From: Litchfieldia salsa
GTDB taxonomy: Bacteria; Bacillota; Bacilli; Bacillales; Bacillaceae_L
Assembly: GCF_900104555.1 (NCBI RefSeq)
Contig: NZ_FNJU01000015.1
Location: 11,231-75,230 of the forward strand
Direction of reading: 5' to 3'
DNA length: 64,000 bases
The notes below the pieces were generated by a model. It was not told where the DNA came from. It worked only from the letters and a program-made list of their open reading frames with translations, and did not search any database. Positions 55,271 to 64,000 of the stretch are shown piece by piece. Every line of letters starts with the position of its first letter. The first letter of the stretch is position 1. The position numbers and the translations under genes were made by a program.

Positions 55271-56713
55271 ATGGATTGGAAACAAGCTTGGTTTGGAAAT
55301 GTAAGAGGTGATTTATTAGCAGGGTTAGTAGTTGCTTTAGCACTAATCCCCGAAGCAATAGCCTTTTCGATTATTGCTGGAGTTGATCCAATGGTTGGCT
55401 TATATGCATCATTTGTAATTGCGGTTGTCATTGCATTTGTTGGTGGAAGACCAGGGATGATTTCTGCTGCTACAGGAGCGATGGCATTGTTAATGATTGA
55501 TTTAGTCTCTCAATATGGTCTTGAATATTTATTAGCTGCGACCATTCTAACAGGCATTTTGCAAATCATTTTCGGTATCGTAAAATTAGCAAAATATATG
55601 AAGTTTATTCCTCGGTCAGTAATGGTTGGATTTGTAAATGCGTTAGCTATTTTAATATTCACCTCACAATTTCAACACTTTATAGGAGAAGGAATTGAGA
55701 TGTATGCAATGGTAATAGGAGCATTGCTTATTATTTATCTTCTGCCTTATATTACAAAGGTCGTTCCTTCACCTCTAATAGCAATTGTTGTCATTACTCT
55801 ATTCGCAATAATGACAGAAAGTAATGTGAGAACAGTTGGAGATATGGGGGCCTTAACAAGTGAATTCCCTTCATTTATCATTCCATCTGTACCAGTGAAT
55901 TTTGAAACACTCTCAATCATATTTCCTTATTCAATAGGTTTAGCAATAGTAGGTTTAGTGGAATCCTTATTAACAGCAACCATTGTAGATGATTTAACAG
56001 ATACTCCAAGTGACAAAAATGTGGAATCAAGAGGCCAGGGAATAGCGAATATTGCTGCAGGTTTTTTTGGTGGTATGGCAGGGTGTGCTATGATTGGACA
56101 ATCTGTGATCAATGTAAAGTCAGGTGGTCGTGGCCGACTGTCGGCTTTTGTAGCAGGAGTGGTTCTTATTTTATTAATCGTTTTCTTAGGAGATCTCGTT
56201 GCTCAAGTACCTATGGCTGCTTTAGTAGGAGTTATGTTCATGGTGGCGATTGGGACCTTTGATTGGAATTCTGTTCGTACATTAAGAATTATACCCGTCA
56301 CGGATACTATAGTAATGGTTGTAACTGTTGTAACCGTTATACTTACACATGACTTAGCGATTGGTGTTTTAACTGGGGTCCTACTAAGCGCAGTTTTCTT
56401 CGTTTCAAAAATTTCAAAAGTGAATGTGAAAAAAGTAAACAAAGGGAATCAGGTTATTTATGAATTTAAAGGTGAACTCTTTTTTGCCTCGGTATCAGAG
56501 GTTATTCAAACATTTGATTATGAAGTTGGAAATGTTCAACACGTCATTTTGGATTTAAGCGATTCCCATCTTTGGGATGATTCAGCTGTAGCAGCAATCG
56601 ATAAAATCGTTTATAAATTCGAAGAAAGAGGAAAAAATGTTAAAATACTCGGTTTGAATAAATCAAGTTCAGAACTGATTGAGAAGTTGAGTAGAAAATT
56701 AAGTACCCATTAA
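55271..56713 (+). CDS. SulP-family anion transporter with STAS domain (copy 2)
   Basis: 480 residues, a close paralogue of the gene at 33833 throughout ([40 protein letters not shown] with [21 protein letters not shown]). ATG 55271 follows TAGGAGAG; the frame is open upstream to 55196 but that part has no ribosome binding site. Again a universal stress protein gene follows, 14 bp downstream. Confidence 0.92.
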   Translation: MDWKQAWFGNVRGDLLAGLVVALALIPEAIAFSIIAGVDPMVGLYASFVIAVVIAFVGGRPGMISAATGAMALLMIDLVSQYGLEYLLAATILTGILQIIFGIVKLAKYMKFIPRSVMVGFVNALAILIFTSQFQHFIGEGIEMYAMVIGALLIIYLLPYITKVVPSPLIAIVVITLFAIMTESNVRTVGDMGALTSEFPSFIIPSVPVNFETLSIIFPYSIGLAIVGLVESLLTATIVDDLTDTPSDKNVESRGQGIANIAAGFFGGMAGCAMIGQSVINVKSGGRGRLSAFVAGVVLILLIVFLGDLVAQVPMAALVGVMFMVAIGTFDWNSVRTLRIIPVTDTIVMVVTVVTVILTHDLAIGVLTGVLLSAVFFVSKISKVNVKKVNKGNQVIYEFKGELFFASVSEVIQTFDYEVGNVQHVILDLSDSHLWDDSAVAAIDKIVYKFEERGKNVKILGLNKSSSELIEKLSRKLSTH

Positions 56714-56727
56714 AGGGGAGGTAAACA

Positions 56728-57147
56728 ATGTTTAAAAAAATCTTGTTAGCTTGGGATGGCTCTGAGCATTCGGTTAGAGCTGCAAAAAAAGCAATTGAGA
56801 TTGCTACGTGTACAGAAGGGTCTCATGTTGTTGTTGTCTATGTAAAAGATACTGATAAATCAAAATCAGAAGTACTCCAGAACTGGAATAGTATCGATAT
56901 CTCAAGTCCAAAAGAAGAGAAAATAAAGCAGATTGATAAAATGGCAAAAGAATCAAATATCCGATATGAGGTTGAAACACTAACTGGTGATCCCGGTATA
57001 GCGATTGTTGAGTATGCGAATAAGCATCAATTTGATGTGGTCGTAGTGGGGAGCAGAGGACTAAATACACTCCAGGAAATGGTATTAGGAAGTGTCAGTC
57101 ATAAAGTGGCAAAACGTGCTAATTGCCCAGTCATGATTATAAAATGA
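56728..57147 (+). CDS. universal stress protein (UspA family), copy 2
   Basis: 139 residues with the nucleotide-binding pattern ILLAWDGSEHSVRAAKKAI and VVVGSRGLNTLQEMVLGSVSHKVAKRANCPVMII. The last 35 residues are almost the same as in the USPs at 35358 and 62875. Paired with the preceding sulP gene. Confidence 0.93.
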   Translation: MFKKILLAWDGSEHSVRAAKKAIEIATCTEGSHVVVVYVKDTDKSKSEVLQNWNSIDISSPKEEKIKQIDKMAKESNIRYEVETLTGDPGIAIVEYANKHQFDVVVVGSRGLNTLQEMVLGSVSHKVAKRANCPVMIIK

Positions 57148-57182
57148 AAAAAGGAAGGGATTAGATCCGCTTCCTTTTTTCA
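57147..57182. terminator. convergent bidirectional terminator
   Basis: AAAAAAGGAAG pairs with CTTCCTTTTTT; A and T runs on both sides suit termination of both usp (+) and the RNase J gene (-). Confidence 0.8.
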
Positions 57183-57189
57183 AGTCAGT

Positions 57190-58848
57190 CTATTTCAAGT
57201 CGATAATTCTTGTAATAATGAGTGGGTTTCTTTTTATTTGTTCGTAAATAAACCCTGAAAGTGCTTCTCTGATCTTCTTCTCAAGCTCGAATTTGCCTAG
57301 TGGTGCTTGTACTAAAGAAGTAACTAATGTTTGAATGTCATCCATTAATTGTTCAGACTGTCTTACATAAACAAATCCTCTAGAAATAATTTGTGGCTTA
57401 CCGAAAGCTACTTTATCTTTTCGTAATAGAAAGACGGATATCATTCCATGTTCAGCCAGTATTTTTCGTTCGTTTAGCACACTTCTACCGATATCTCCAA
57501 CACCATGACCATCAATATATACTGGGTTTGCTGGAACTTTTCCAGTCACTGCAGCCACATCGTTTCCTTCAGTAATGCTTAAGACATCCCCATTATCAAT
57601 GATATAAGTATTCTGTTCAGGTACCCCACATTGAATTGCCAGTGTTCGATGCATTTTTTGCATTCTAAATTCACCATGAATAGGAACAAAAAACTTTGGC
57701 TTCATTAGCGTAATCATTAGCTTTAACTCTTCTTGTGCACCATGACCTGATGTATGAATATCATTTAATTTATGATGAATCACATCTGCTCCGGCTCTTG
57801 CTAAAAGATTAATAACTCGATTTACACTCAATCCATTACCAGGAATTGGGGATGAAGAAAATACCACTGTATCTCCAGGAATAATATGAATGTGACGATG
57901 TCTTCCAGAGGCAATTCTTGATAATGCAGCAAAAGGCTCTCCTTGGCTTCCTGTACAAAGAATTGTGACTTCGTGTGAAGGTAGGCTACGAAGCTCGAAT
58001 TCAGATATAAATGTAGAATCAGGTGCATCAATATATCCGAGTTCTCTACCGAGTGTAATAGCTCTTTCCATACTTCTTCCAGCAATAAATACTTTACGAT
58101 TTGTAAGAACAGAAGCATTTATAACTTGCTGCAGTCTGTAAACATTTGAAGCAAACGTTGCAAAAATAATTCGACCTTCTTGTTTTTTAACTACATCAAT
58201 AATTGTATTGCCAATATGCTTTTCAGATAAAGAGATTCCGGGAACTTCACTGTTCGTGCTATCAGATAATAAGCAGAGAACACCATTACGACCAATCTCT
58301 CCCATTCGAATTAAGTCTGGAGCAGGCCCTATAGGTGTGAAATCAAATTTGAAATCTCCTGTATGAACAACATTTCCCATGGAGGTATTCACGACAATTC
58401 CAAAGGAATCTGGAATACTATGGGTTGTCCGGAAAAATGATACTTCCATGCTTGAAAATGTAATTGTATCTTCTTCAGTGATTTCATAAAGGGTTGCTTC
58501 TCTTAGAAGACGATGTTCCTCTAGTTTACTTCGGATAAAACCAAGTGCTAATTTCCCAGCATAGATTGGGATTTGTAGTTCCTTAAGAAGAAATGGAATA
58601 CCACCAATATGATCTTCATGACCATGTGTGATAAATAACCCTTTAATCTTGTGTGCGTTTTCTACTAAGTAGCTGTAATTTGGAATGATATAATCAATTC
58701 CAAATAACTCACTGTCAGGGAATTTAATCCCAGAATCAATGATAACGATTTCTTTATCATCCTCAATTACGTACATATTCTTTCCGATCTCACCTAAACC
58801 ACCTAAAGGAATAATCTTGATTTCTTGTTTTTTGTCTGTATTAACCAT
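57190..58848 (-). CDS. ribonuclease J (RNase J1-type)
   Basis: 552 residues with metallo-beta-lactamase motifs ITHGHEDHIGG, HTGDFKFD and SDSTN, beta-CASP motifs (FATFASNVYRL; VFIAGRSMERA; CTGSQGEP) and PIHGEFRMQ. The metal motif HGHEDH is the complete form of RNase J1; B. subtilis RNase J2 has a degenerate version. J1 is normally next to rpoY (ykzG), which is absent here, so it is probably an additional paralogue. It degrades RNA 5'-to-3' and also endonucleolytically. AGGAGG precedes the ATG. Confidence 0.93.
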   Translation of the reverse strand: MVNTDKKQEIKIIPLGGLGEIGKNMYVIEDDKEIVIIDSGIKFPDSELFGIDYIIPNYSYLVENAHKIKGLFITHGHEDHIGGIPFLLKELQIPIYAGKLALGFIRSKLEEHRLLREATLYEITEEDTITFSSMEVSFFRTTHSIPDSFGIVVNTSMGNVVHTGDFKFDFTPIGPAPDLIRMGEIGRNGVLCLLSDSTNSEVPGISLSEKHIGNTIIDVVKKQEGRIIFATFASNVYRLQQVINASVLTNRKVFIAGRSMERAITLGRELGYIDAPDSTFISEFELRSLPSHEVTILCTGSQGEPFAALSRIASGRHRHIHIIPGDTVVFSSSPIPGNGLSVNRVINLLARAGADVIHHKLNDIHTSGHGAQEELKLMITLMKPKFFVPIHGEFRMQKMHRTLAIQCGVPEQNTYIIDNGDVLSITEGNDVAAVTGKVPANPVYIDGHGVGDIGRSVLNERKILAEHGMISVFLLRKDKVAFGKPQIISRGFVYVRQSEQLMDDIQTLVTSLVQAPLGKFELEKKIREALSGFIYEQIKRNPLIITRIIDLK

Positions 58849-59081
58849 AAAGCCTCCTGGTGCTAATTATTTTCTATATTATATTTTTAAATCTATAATA
58901 GACGTTTTTAACATGAACTTTTCCGTTTCCGTTACATGAAGGACAAGTATTTCTGAAAAGCAGAAATTTCGTCTTTATTGTACCACTCCTATTGTGATTC
59001 TGACAAATAACTATCTATAAGAAGAGCGTCATTTGCAAAAATTGCCCTCAACTCTATTTATCTCATTGCCTTGGGAGAATA

Positions 59082-60062
59082 TTAAAACGAACTTAGGCTA
59101 GTAGGTAGTCCTTTTTCTGTACTTATTAATGCACCGACAGTCGCTACTTGTGTTTTATATGCATCATCATAAGTTGAAAGGATACCCGATTTGTCTCCTG
59201 TTAAAATAGCGTTAATAAATGCACGATTTTCTGCTATATAAGGATTACTATGATCAATATACTCAACTGTCTTAGCGGTTGTTTTAATTGATAATTTATC
59301 TGGTGTCCAATCAATTATTCCTTTGTCAGTATAAAAAGTTAGGCCAGTTTTTGATATTCGATCTGGTAGAATACATGTGTTGGAAATATTGGCTACCACT
59401 CCGTTTACAAGTTTCAAATTAACTGTACCGACATCCGCCACACTGACTGCTTCAACCTTTTGATGCATTACCTTATTTCCATAGTAACCAAATACTTCTT
59501 CTATTTCCCCGCATAAATAACGGACTAAATCGACGATGTGAGTAGATTGTTCAATGAACTGACCACCTGATCCGTCTTGTTGCCTCCACCACGATACCAT
59601 AGGCATACTTCCAGACCATTGCCCCAATACCATACCGAGCTGTTGCTCTGCTAAAATAGACTTTAACATTTGAATAGATTCCTTATATCTGAAATGGTAG
59701 CCAACAGAAGTAATCAGTGATTTTTTCTTTACATCTTTTAAAATAGAAGAAGGTGTATCGAGATTTGTTCCTAAAGGCTTCTCTACAAAGAAAGGAATAT
59801 TTCTTTTCACTAACTCAAGCTCAATTTTCCCATGGGCCATTGGAGGTACACATACATAGACTGCATCCAACTTTTCAACGTCTAACATCTCGACAATGTT
59901 TCCATAGCCTTTTACATCATTGAATTCGCTTCCAAATGCAACGGCCTTTTCCTTACTTGTTCCACAAATAGCCTTAATCTTAACCTCACTAAAATTAGCT
60001 AAAATGCTACTATGAAGTTTGCTGAAATGTCCAGTACCTACAATGCCGATGTTTAATGTCAT
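59082..60062 (-). CDS. Gfo/Idh/MocA-family oxidoreductase
   Basis: 326 residues. Rossmann NAD(P) motif GIVGTGHFSKLHS at the N-terminus, the conserved EKPLGTN (catalytic lysine of the EKP motif), YHFRYKES, and a C-terminal dehydrogenase domain with GGQFIEQSTHIVDLVRYL. Such enzymes oxidise sugars or inositols. No sugar genes are adjacent, so the substrate is unknown. AAAGGTGG precedes the ATG. Confidence 0.9.
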   Translation of the reverse strand: MTLNIGIVGTGHFSKLHSSILANFSEVKIKAICGTSKEKAVAFGSEFNDVKGYGNIVEMLDVEKLDAVYVCVPPMAHGKIELELVKRNIPFFVEKPLGTNLDTPSSILKDVKKKSLITSVGYHFRYKESIQMLKSILAEQQLGMVLGQWSGSMPMVSWWRQQDGSGGQFIEQSTHIVDLVRYLCGEIEEVFGYYGNKVMHQKVEAVSVADVGTVNLKLVNGVVANISNTCILPDRISKTGLTFYTDKGIIDWTPDKLSIKTTAKTVEYIDHSNPYIAENRAFINAILTGDKSGILSTYDDAYKTQVATVGALISTEKGLPTSLSSF

Positions 60063-60266
60063 AATAATTCCACCTTTTATTATAATTATTGAACGACCAA
60101 CCCTATCTTATTAACTAGTTTATCGTATTTCGATTAAAATTAGTTATTAAGCTATAAAAATATTATTTTTTCCTTCTTCCAAAATGGACTTATATTGATT
60201 ATGATAGTCGTAATCATTTTTGAAAAAGATTTAAAAATGAAACGGACATATAGGAGTGAGAATCTT

Positions 60267-61094
60267 TTGAGTTTATGGGAGTTTTTTGTTGCGCTTGTGC
60301 TAGGGATTGTTGAGGGACTTACTGAGTTTGCTCCAGTTTCCTCTACTGGACATATGATTATCGTGGATGATGCATTTTTGAAATCTAAGGATTTGTATTC
60401 TCCAGAGGTTGCAAACACGTTTAAGGTTGTCATTCAACTAGGATCGATTCTAGCTGTCGTTATTTTATTTAAAGATAGAATTATAAATTTACTTGGCTTT
60501 ACTAAAAAGAAGAGTACTGGTCCACGATTGTCATTATCCCAAGTGCTTGTAGGCCTAATACCAGCAGGAATACTTGGTTTGTTGTTTGAAGATTATATTG
60601 ATGAATATTTATTTTCAACAGAGACTGTACTTATCGGGTTAGTCGCAGGTGCGATATTAATGATAATTGCAGATAAATTTGGATCGCTTTCGAAAAAAAC
60701 TCCAATAGAAAGTGTGGATTTAATCACTTATAGACAAGCGCTTCTTATTGGGTTATTTCAATGTATTGCATTATGGCCGGGCTTTTCCCGTTCAGGCTCC
60801 ACGATATCTGGTGGTGTTTTATTAGGGTTGAGTCACCGTGCTGCAGCTGATTTTACGTTTATTATGGCTGTACCGATTATGCTGGGGGCTAGTGCTCTTT
60901 CACTAGTGAAGAACTTAGCTTATTTCACACCAGAAGTCATTCCGTTTTTTATTGTCGGTTTTGTTAGTGCCTTTATATTTGCTTTACTTTCCATCCAATT
61001 CTTCTTATCTCTAATTAATAAAATTAAGCTAGTTCCTTTTGCTATTTACAGAATTGTTCTAGCAATCGTTATCTTTTTTGTATTTGTGATTTAA
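60267..61094 (+). CDS. uppP: undecaprenyl-diphosphatase UppP (BacA family)
   Basis: 275 residues with the two signature blocks GIVEGLTEFAPVSSTGHM and PGFSRSGSTISGGVLLGLS. It dephosphorylates undecaprenyl diphosphate to recycle the lipid carrier of wall synthesis, and gives bacitracin tolerance. TTG at 60267 follows TAGGAGTGAG and gives the normal family length; the frame is open upstream to 60195, with no support. Confidence 0.95.
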   Translation: MSLWEFFVALVLGIVEGLTEFAPVSSTGHMIIVDDAFLKSKDLYSPEVANTFKVVIQLGSILAVVILFKDRIINLLGFTKKKSTGPRLSLSQVLVGLIPAGILGLLFEDYIDEYLFSTETVLIGLVAGAILMIIADKFGSLSKKTPIESVDLITYRQALLIGLFQCIALWPGFSRSGSTISGGVLLGLSHRAAADFTFIMAVPIMLGASALSLVKNLAYFTPEVIPFFIVGFVSAFIFALLSIQFFLSLINKIKLVPFAIYRIVLAIVIFFVFVI

Positions 61095-61189
61095 ATTAAG
61101 CTACTAGGAAAGATTGTCCTTCTTTATACATATACATATTAAATCCCACATGTTTTCAAGGGAAGTTTATATGTATGGAGCGGGTAAGC

Positions 61190-62206
61190 ATGGTTATAAG
61201 TTTAATACTCATCTTTATGCTTGTTCTAATACTGCCATTAGTGGTGAAGAAAATTGAACAAAATTTAGAGATCTTTTTATTCCTTACAGGGATCGTTACA
61301 GCTTTGATAAGTGGTGTATTGGAGGGTTCATTATTTATCAAAGCTGCGGTAGATCCTATCAACATATCATTAGCTGTCTTAGGTGCAGGATTATTATTTA
61401 AATGGTTTCATGCACCGCTAACAAAAGGAATAGTCGGTCTCAGTCAATTAATACCGTATAGGTTATTTATTGCTAGTACTGTCATTGTGTTAGGTATTAT
61501 TTCTAGTCTCATAACAGCTATTATTGCAGCACTTGTTTTAGTGTTGATTGTGACATCACTTCAACTTCACCGTAAATCTATGGTACGTCTTGTTGTCATA
61601 TCGTGCTTTTCAATTGGTATGGGTGCAGCTCTTACGCCACTAGGTGAACCTCTATCCACCATTGCAATCAGTAAATTAGATGAGGATTTCTTCTTTCTGT
61701 TAGATCTTCTCGGAAGCGAAATTATATTTGGTATAGTAATGTTAGGCGGACTAGCTTCTGTACTGATTAAAAAGTCTAAACCAATAGAAAATCTTGAAAA
61801 CAAAAAGAAGAATTCCGAAAACTATGAAGAAATTCTCCTTCGAGCTTTAAAGATTTATTTTTTTGTAATGGGATTAACATTTTTAGGTTCAGGATTCGAG
61901 CCACTGATTAATAAGTATTTTATTGGATTAAATCCTATGTCTCTTTATTGGTTAAATATGATATCAGCCGTATTAGACAATGCGACATTAACAGCGGCGG
62001 AAATTAGTTCTGTGATGAATCAGATGACTATAAAAGCAATTTTATTAGGTTTACTTGTAAGTGGTGGAATGCTTATACCAGGAAACATTCCAAATATCAT
62101 TGCAGCTGGTAAACTACAAATTACTAGTAAGGAATGGGCAGTCTTTGCATTTCCACTTGGCTTATTTACAATGATTATATATTTTATCATCCTCTTTTTT
62201 GTCTGA
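61190..62206 (+). CDS. DUF1646 family membrane protein
   Basis: 338 residues, about ten membrane helices. GMGAALTPLGEPLSTIAISKL and MISAVLDNATLTAAEISSVM are typical of DUF1646 and recall the Arsenite/citrate-type ion transporter fold. ATG 61190 has GGAGCGG 8 bp upstream; an ATG at 61175 is also in frame. Substrate unknown. It follows uppP by 95 bp. Confidence 0.82.
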   Translation: MVISLILIFMLVLILPLVVKKIEQNLEIFLFLTGIVTALISGVLEGSLFIKAAVDPINISLAVLGAGLLFKWFHAPLTKGIVGLSQLIPYRLFIASTVIVLGIISSLITAIIAALVLVLIVTSLQLHRKSMVRLVVISCFSIGMGAALTPLGEPLSTIAISKLDEDFFFLLDLLGSEIIFGIVMLGGLASVLIKKSKPIENLENKKKNSENYEEILLRALKIYFFVMGLTFLGSGFEPLINKYFIGLNPMSLYWLNMISAVLDNATLTAAEISSVMNQMTIKAILLGLLVSGGMLIPGNIPNIIAAGKLQITSKEWAVFAFPLGLFTMIIYFIILFFV

Positions 62207-62239
62207 AAAAGAGTAAAGTTTCTCATGAAAAATTAAGAA

Positions 62240-62270
62240 GCTGTCCCCAAATAAAGAGGGGACAGCAACT
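62240..62270. terminator. convergent hairpin
   Basis: GCTGTCCCC (62240-62248) pairs with GGGGACAGC (62258-62266). It lies between the convergent DUF1646 and SET genes. Confidence 0.6.
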
Positions 62271-62276
62271 TTCAAA

Positions 62277-62681
62277 CTATTTATCTTCTTCTTCTTCGTT
62301 TTTCTCGTCCATATTAAACCAAAGAGGATCATCAATATCAACTTCACCATTATAATTAATTAGGATTTCTTCGCCAGCTTTAATATCCTTATAAGCAAAG
62401 AAATCAAAAGTATGATTATCAAAATTAATATCATAAGTAGCATTTGGTTCATAAGAATGGTTAAATAACATACCATATCCTAGAAGCATAGCCGTATGGT
62501 TAATGCCATATTCAAACGCATAATCAGCAAGTAAAGTTTGCTCGATATGTACATGCTGCTCATTTGGGTAGGCAATCACTGGTGCTTCATGAATCAATTG
62601 TCCTTTTTGTATATCTTGTGTTGCGAAAACACCTCTGTTGAATTCCCCGTCACTAAGTGTAGACGTTTTTACTTCGATCAT
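62277..62681 (-). CDS. SET-domain protein
   Basis: About 134 residues forming a compact SET domain: GVFATQDIQKGQLIHEAP at the N-terminus, LFNHSYEPNATYD and AGEEILINYNG (the NHS and ELxxxY S-adenosylmethionine/lysine motifs). The C-terminus is very acidic. Bacterial SET proteins may methylate lysines in proteins; the target is unknown. ATG 62681 with AAAAGGGTG upstream is favoured over GTG 62690. Confidence 0.88.
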   Translation of the reverse strand: MIEVKTSTLSDGEFNRGVFATQDIQKGQLIHEAPVIAYPNEQHVHIEQTLLADYAFEYGINHTAMLLGYGMLFNHSYEPNATYDINFDNHTFDFFAYKDIKAGEEILINYNGEVDIDDPLWFNMDEKNEEEEDK

Positions 62682-62874
62682 ATTTGTCACCCTTTTAATT
62701 AAATAATAAATACATGCTTCTTAGCTTGACAGTTTATCATCATGAAAGCAACTATTTAATCAAAATGATACATAATTACCAGTGAAATTTATTTGTGAAC
62801 AGTTTGTGAAAGCGTTATCACGTTTTAAGGGAAATATTGTATAATAGTATGAAGTGGAGGAAGGGGGAAACAAG

Positions 62875-63297
62875 GTGTTCAATAATATACTTGTGCCAGT
62901 AGATGGATCATTACATTCCCTAAGAGCAGCGGAAAAGGCCATTGAACTTGCTAGAATTGATAATCATTCATCATTTATTAATCTTCTTTATGTCGTGGAT
63001 GGAAGCACCTCTAAATACGATGTTTTACGTAATTGGGATTTATTAGAGGTAACAAATAAAAGATTAGCGAAATTTCAAGATATTGTAGATAAAGCCAATG
63101 AAGCTGGAATAGAATACGAGTTAAAAATTCTTAGAGGAGACCCTGTTTCTCAAATATTAAAGCATGCGAAGCTAGTTAAATCTGATGTAATTGTTCTCGG
63201 TAGTAGAGGATTAAATAGCTTGCAAGAAATGGTTCTAGGGAGTGTCAGTCATAAAATTGCTAAAAAAGCAAAGTGTCCTGTCATGATTATTAAATAA
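62875..63297 (+). CDS. universal stress protein (UspA family), copy 3
   Basis: 140 residues with ILVPVDGSLHSLRAAEKAI and VIVLGSRGLNSLQEMVLGSVSHKIAKKAKCPVMII. GTG 62875 follows AGGAAGGGGG. Unlike the other two copies, it has no sulP gene in front; it stands between convergent genes. Confidence 0.93.
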   Translation: MFNNILVPVDGSLHSLRAAEKAIELARIDNHSSFINLLYVVDGSTSKYDVLRNWDLLEVTNKRLAKFQDIVDKANEAGIEYELKILRGDPVSQILKHAKLVKSDVIVLGSRGLNSLQEMVLGSVSHKIAKKAKCPVMIIK

Positions 63298-63309
63298 GTA
63301 AATAAATAG

Positions 63310-63347
63310 AAAACGACGGAGGAAAATAATGCCTACCGTCGTTTTAA
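63310..63347. terminator. convergent bidirectional terminator
   Basis: AAAACGACGG (63310-63319) pairs perfectly with CCGTCGTTTT (63336-63345). It separates usp from the minus-strand Cys-rich peptide gene. Confidence 0.85.
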
Positions 63348-63365
63348 GGATTTACGTCTAAGTTT

Positions 63366-63521
63366 TTATTTGGATTTTGCGTTGCAGCTATCATTACTTG
63401 TTTTTACACTACATTCTTCGTTGACTCCGACAATATCACTAGTGCACTCTTCTTTTACTTCCTCAAAGATTAAATTACAGCATTCCGACTTTTTAGCTTC
63501 TTTTTTAAACAATTTAAACAT
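63366..63521 (-). CDS. small cysteine-rich peptide beside permease
   Basis: 51 residues starting MFKLFKKEAKKSECC, with five cysteines in a CC..C..C..C spread (EECTSDIVGVNEEC, NDSCNAK). GGAGAG lies 9 bp before the ATG on the minus strand. Below the usual ORF cutoff, but the ribosome binding site, codon use and position directly after the permease gene support it. Short FKLFKK-headed Cys peptides are found beside YraQ-type permeases in Firmicutes; a metal(loid)-binding role is an inference. Confidence 0.7.
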   Translation of the reverse strand: MFKLFKKEAKKSECCNLIFEEVKEECTSDIVGVNEECSVKTSNDSCNAKSK

Positions 63522-63564
63522 ATCCAGTTTCTCTCCATTCTATAGGTTGATTTTCGTATTAATG

Positions 63565-64000
63565 TCACAAAAGGTAAAAGATAAAGCCTGAGATCGTTGA
63601 CATTGTGATGACTGAAAGAACAAAAGTGATGACCAACTCTTTTTTGAAAATGGACTTTAATAGAATGACTTCAGGTAGACTTGCACCAGCAGAACTAATC
63701 ATCATCGCCATGACAGGTCCTAAAGCCATGCCTTTCATAATTAGAATTTGTGAAATAGGGATCATGCTAGATAATCTGATGTAAAGAGGAATCCCAACAA
63801 TAGCAGCGATTGGAATTAACCACCAATGTTCTCTACCAAATACACTGGAAATCCATTCAGTTGGCACTAATCCATGGATTACAGCTCCAATGGCAGCACC
63901 TATCAATAGATAAGGGTATACGCTTTTCATTAAATCAAGTGTTTCTCTTAGTGCTGACTTAACATTAAACTTTTGATTTTGTTCCTCATATCCTTTCATG
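63565..64000 (-). CDS. YraQ/ArsP-type permease (C-terminal part, cut by window end)
   Basis: The 144 visible residues carry four helices and match the C-terminal half of the DUF318/YraQ permease family (IGIPLYIRLSSMIPISQILIMKGMALGPVMAMMISSAGASLPEVILLKSIF). Full-length members have about 290-330 residues, so the methionine at the window edge is probably internal and the gene continues past 64000. One branch of the family (ArsP) exports organoarsenicals. The Cys-rich peptide gene is 43 bp downstream. Confidence 0.8.
   Translation of the reverse strand, partial: MKGYEEQNQKFNVKSALRETLDLMKSVYPYLLIGAAIGAVIHGLVPTEWISSVFGREHWWLIPIAAIVGIPLYIRLSSMIPISQILIMKGMALGPVMAMMISSAGASLPEVILLKSIFKKELVITFVLSVITMSTISGFIFYLL

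Overview
The window looks like a chromosomal stretch of a low-GC, endospore-forming member of the Bacillaceae. The grounds are strong AGGAGG-type ribosome binding sites, frequent TTG/GTG starts, a spoVR gene with a sigma-E-like -10 box, a YjcZ-type spore peptide, a glycerol-phosphate lipoteichoic acid synthase, and genes resembling Bacillus catDE, azoR, ctaG and pncB. No rRNA, tRNA, CRISPR array or complete insertion sequence was found.

Layout. 1-2.0 kb: 53-bp tandem repeats, then intact spoVR. 2-23.8 kb: accessory DNA punctuated by two decayed copies of the spoVR 3' end (9.83-10.47 kb and 23.38-23.78 kb). The first block holds a MerR regulator, a DUF554 protein, an acyltransferase, gene remnants, and a catabolic cluster (YheO-type regulator, D-threonine-aldolase-like, ornithine-cyclodeaminase-like and threonine-synthase-like enzymes). 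The second block is a copper island: Csp copper-storage protein, cueR-copA, then a CcdA-like protein, ctaG, a two-component system, a sialidase-like membrane protein, a second lgt, a Met-rich secreted peptide and a CopC-CopC-CopD fusion. 23.8-33.5 kb: TetR plus paired SMR pumps, MerR plus MFS pump, catDE-like genes, a RodA/FtsW gene with a truncated neighbour, and a cupin. 33.8-45.3 kb: SulP-USP cassette, a serine-recombinase-like protein without its catalytic serine, LtaS, and a seven-gene arsenic cluster (arsR-arsB-arsC-arsD-arsA-phosphatase-arsN1) split by a ~210-bp palindromic element. 45.4-64 kb: chemoreceptor, azoreductase, amine oxidase, GGDEF-EAL protein, pncB, PHP phosphatase, a second SulP-USP cassette, RNase J, an oxidoreductase, UppP, DUF1646, SET protein, a third USP, a Cys-rich peptide and a permease cut by the window end.

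Most striking result. Five promoters in the copper island share the same architecture: two heptamers CATANTT and CAWANTT starting 11 bp apart, then 6 bp, then a -10 box. They precede the CcdA-like gene, ctaG, lgt, the Met-rich peptide and the copC/copD fusion. The OmpR-type regulator encoded in the middle is the obvious candidate to bind them, which would make this a compact copper envelope-stress regulon that includes a lipoprotein-processing enzyme. The repeated spoVR tails suggest that the 3' end of spoVR has been a recurrent entry point for foreign DNA. All functions are inferred by reading the sequence; no database search was run.
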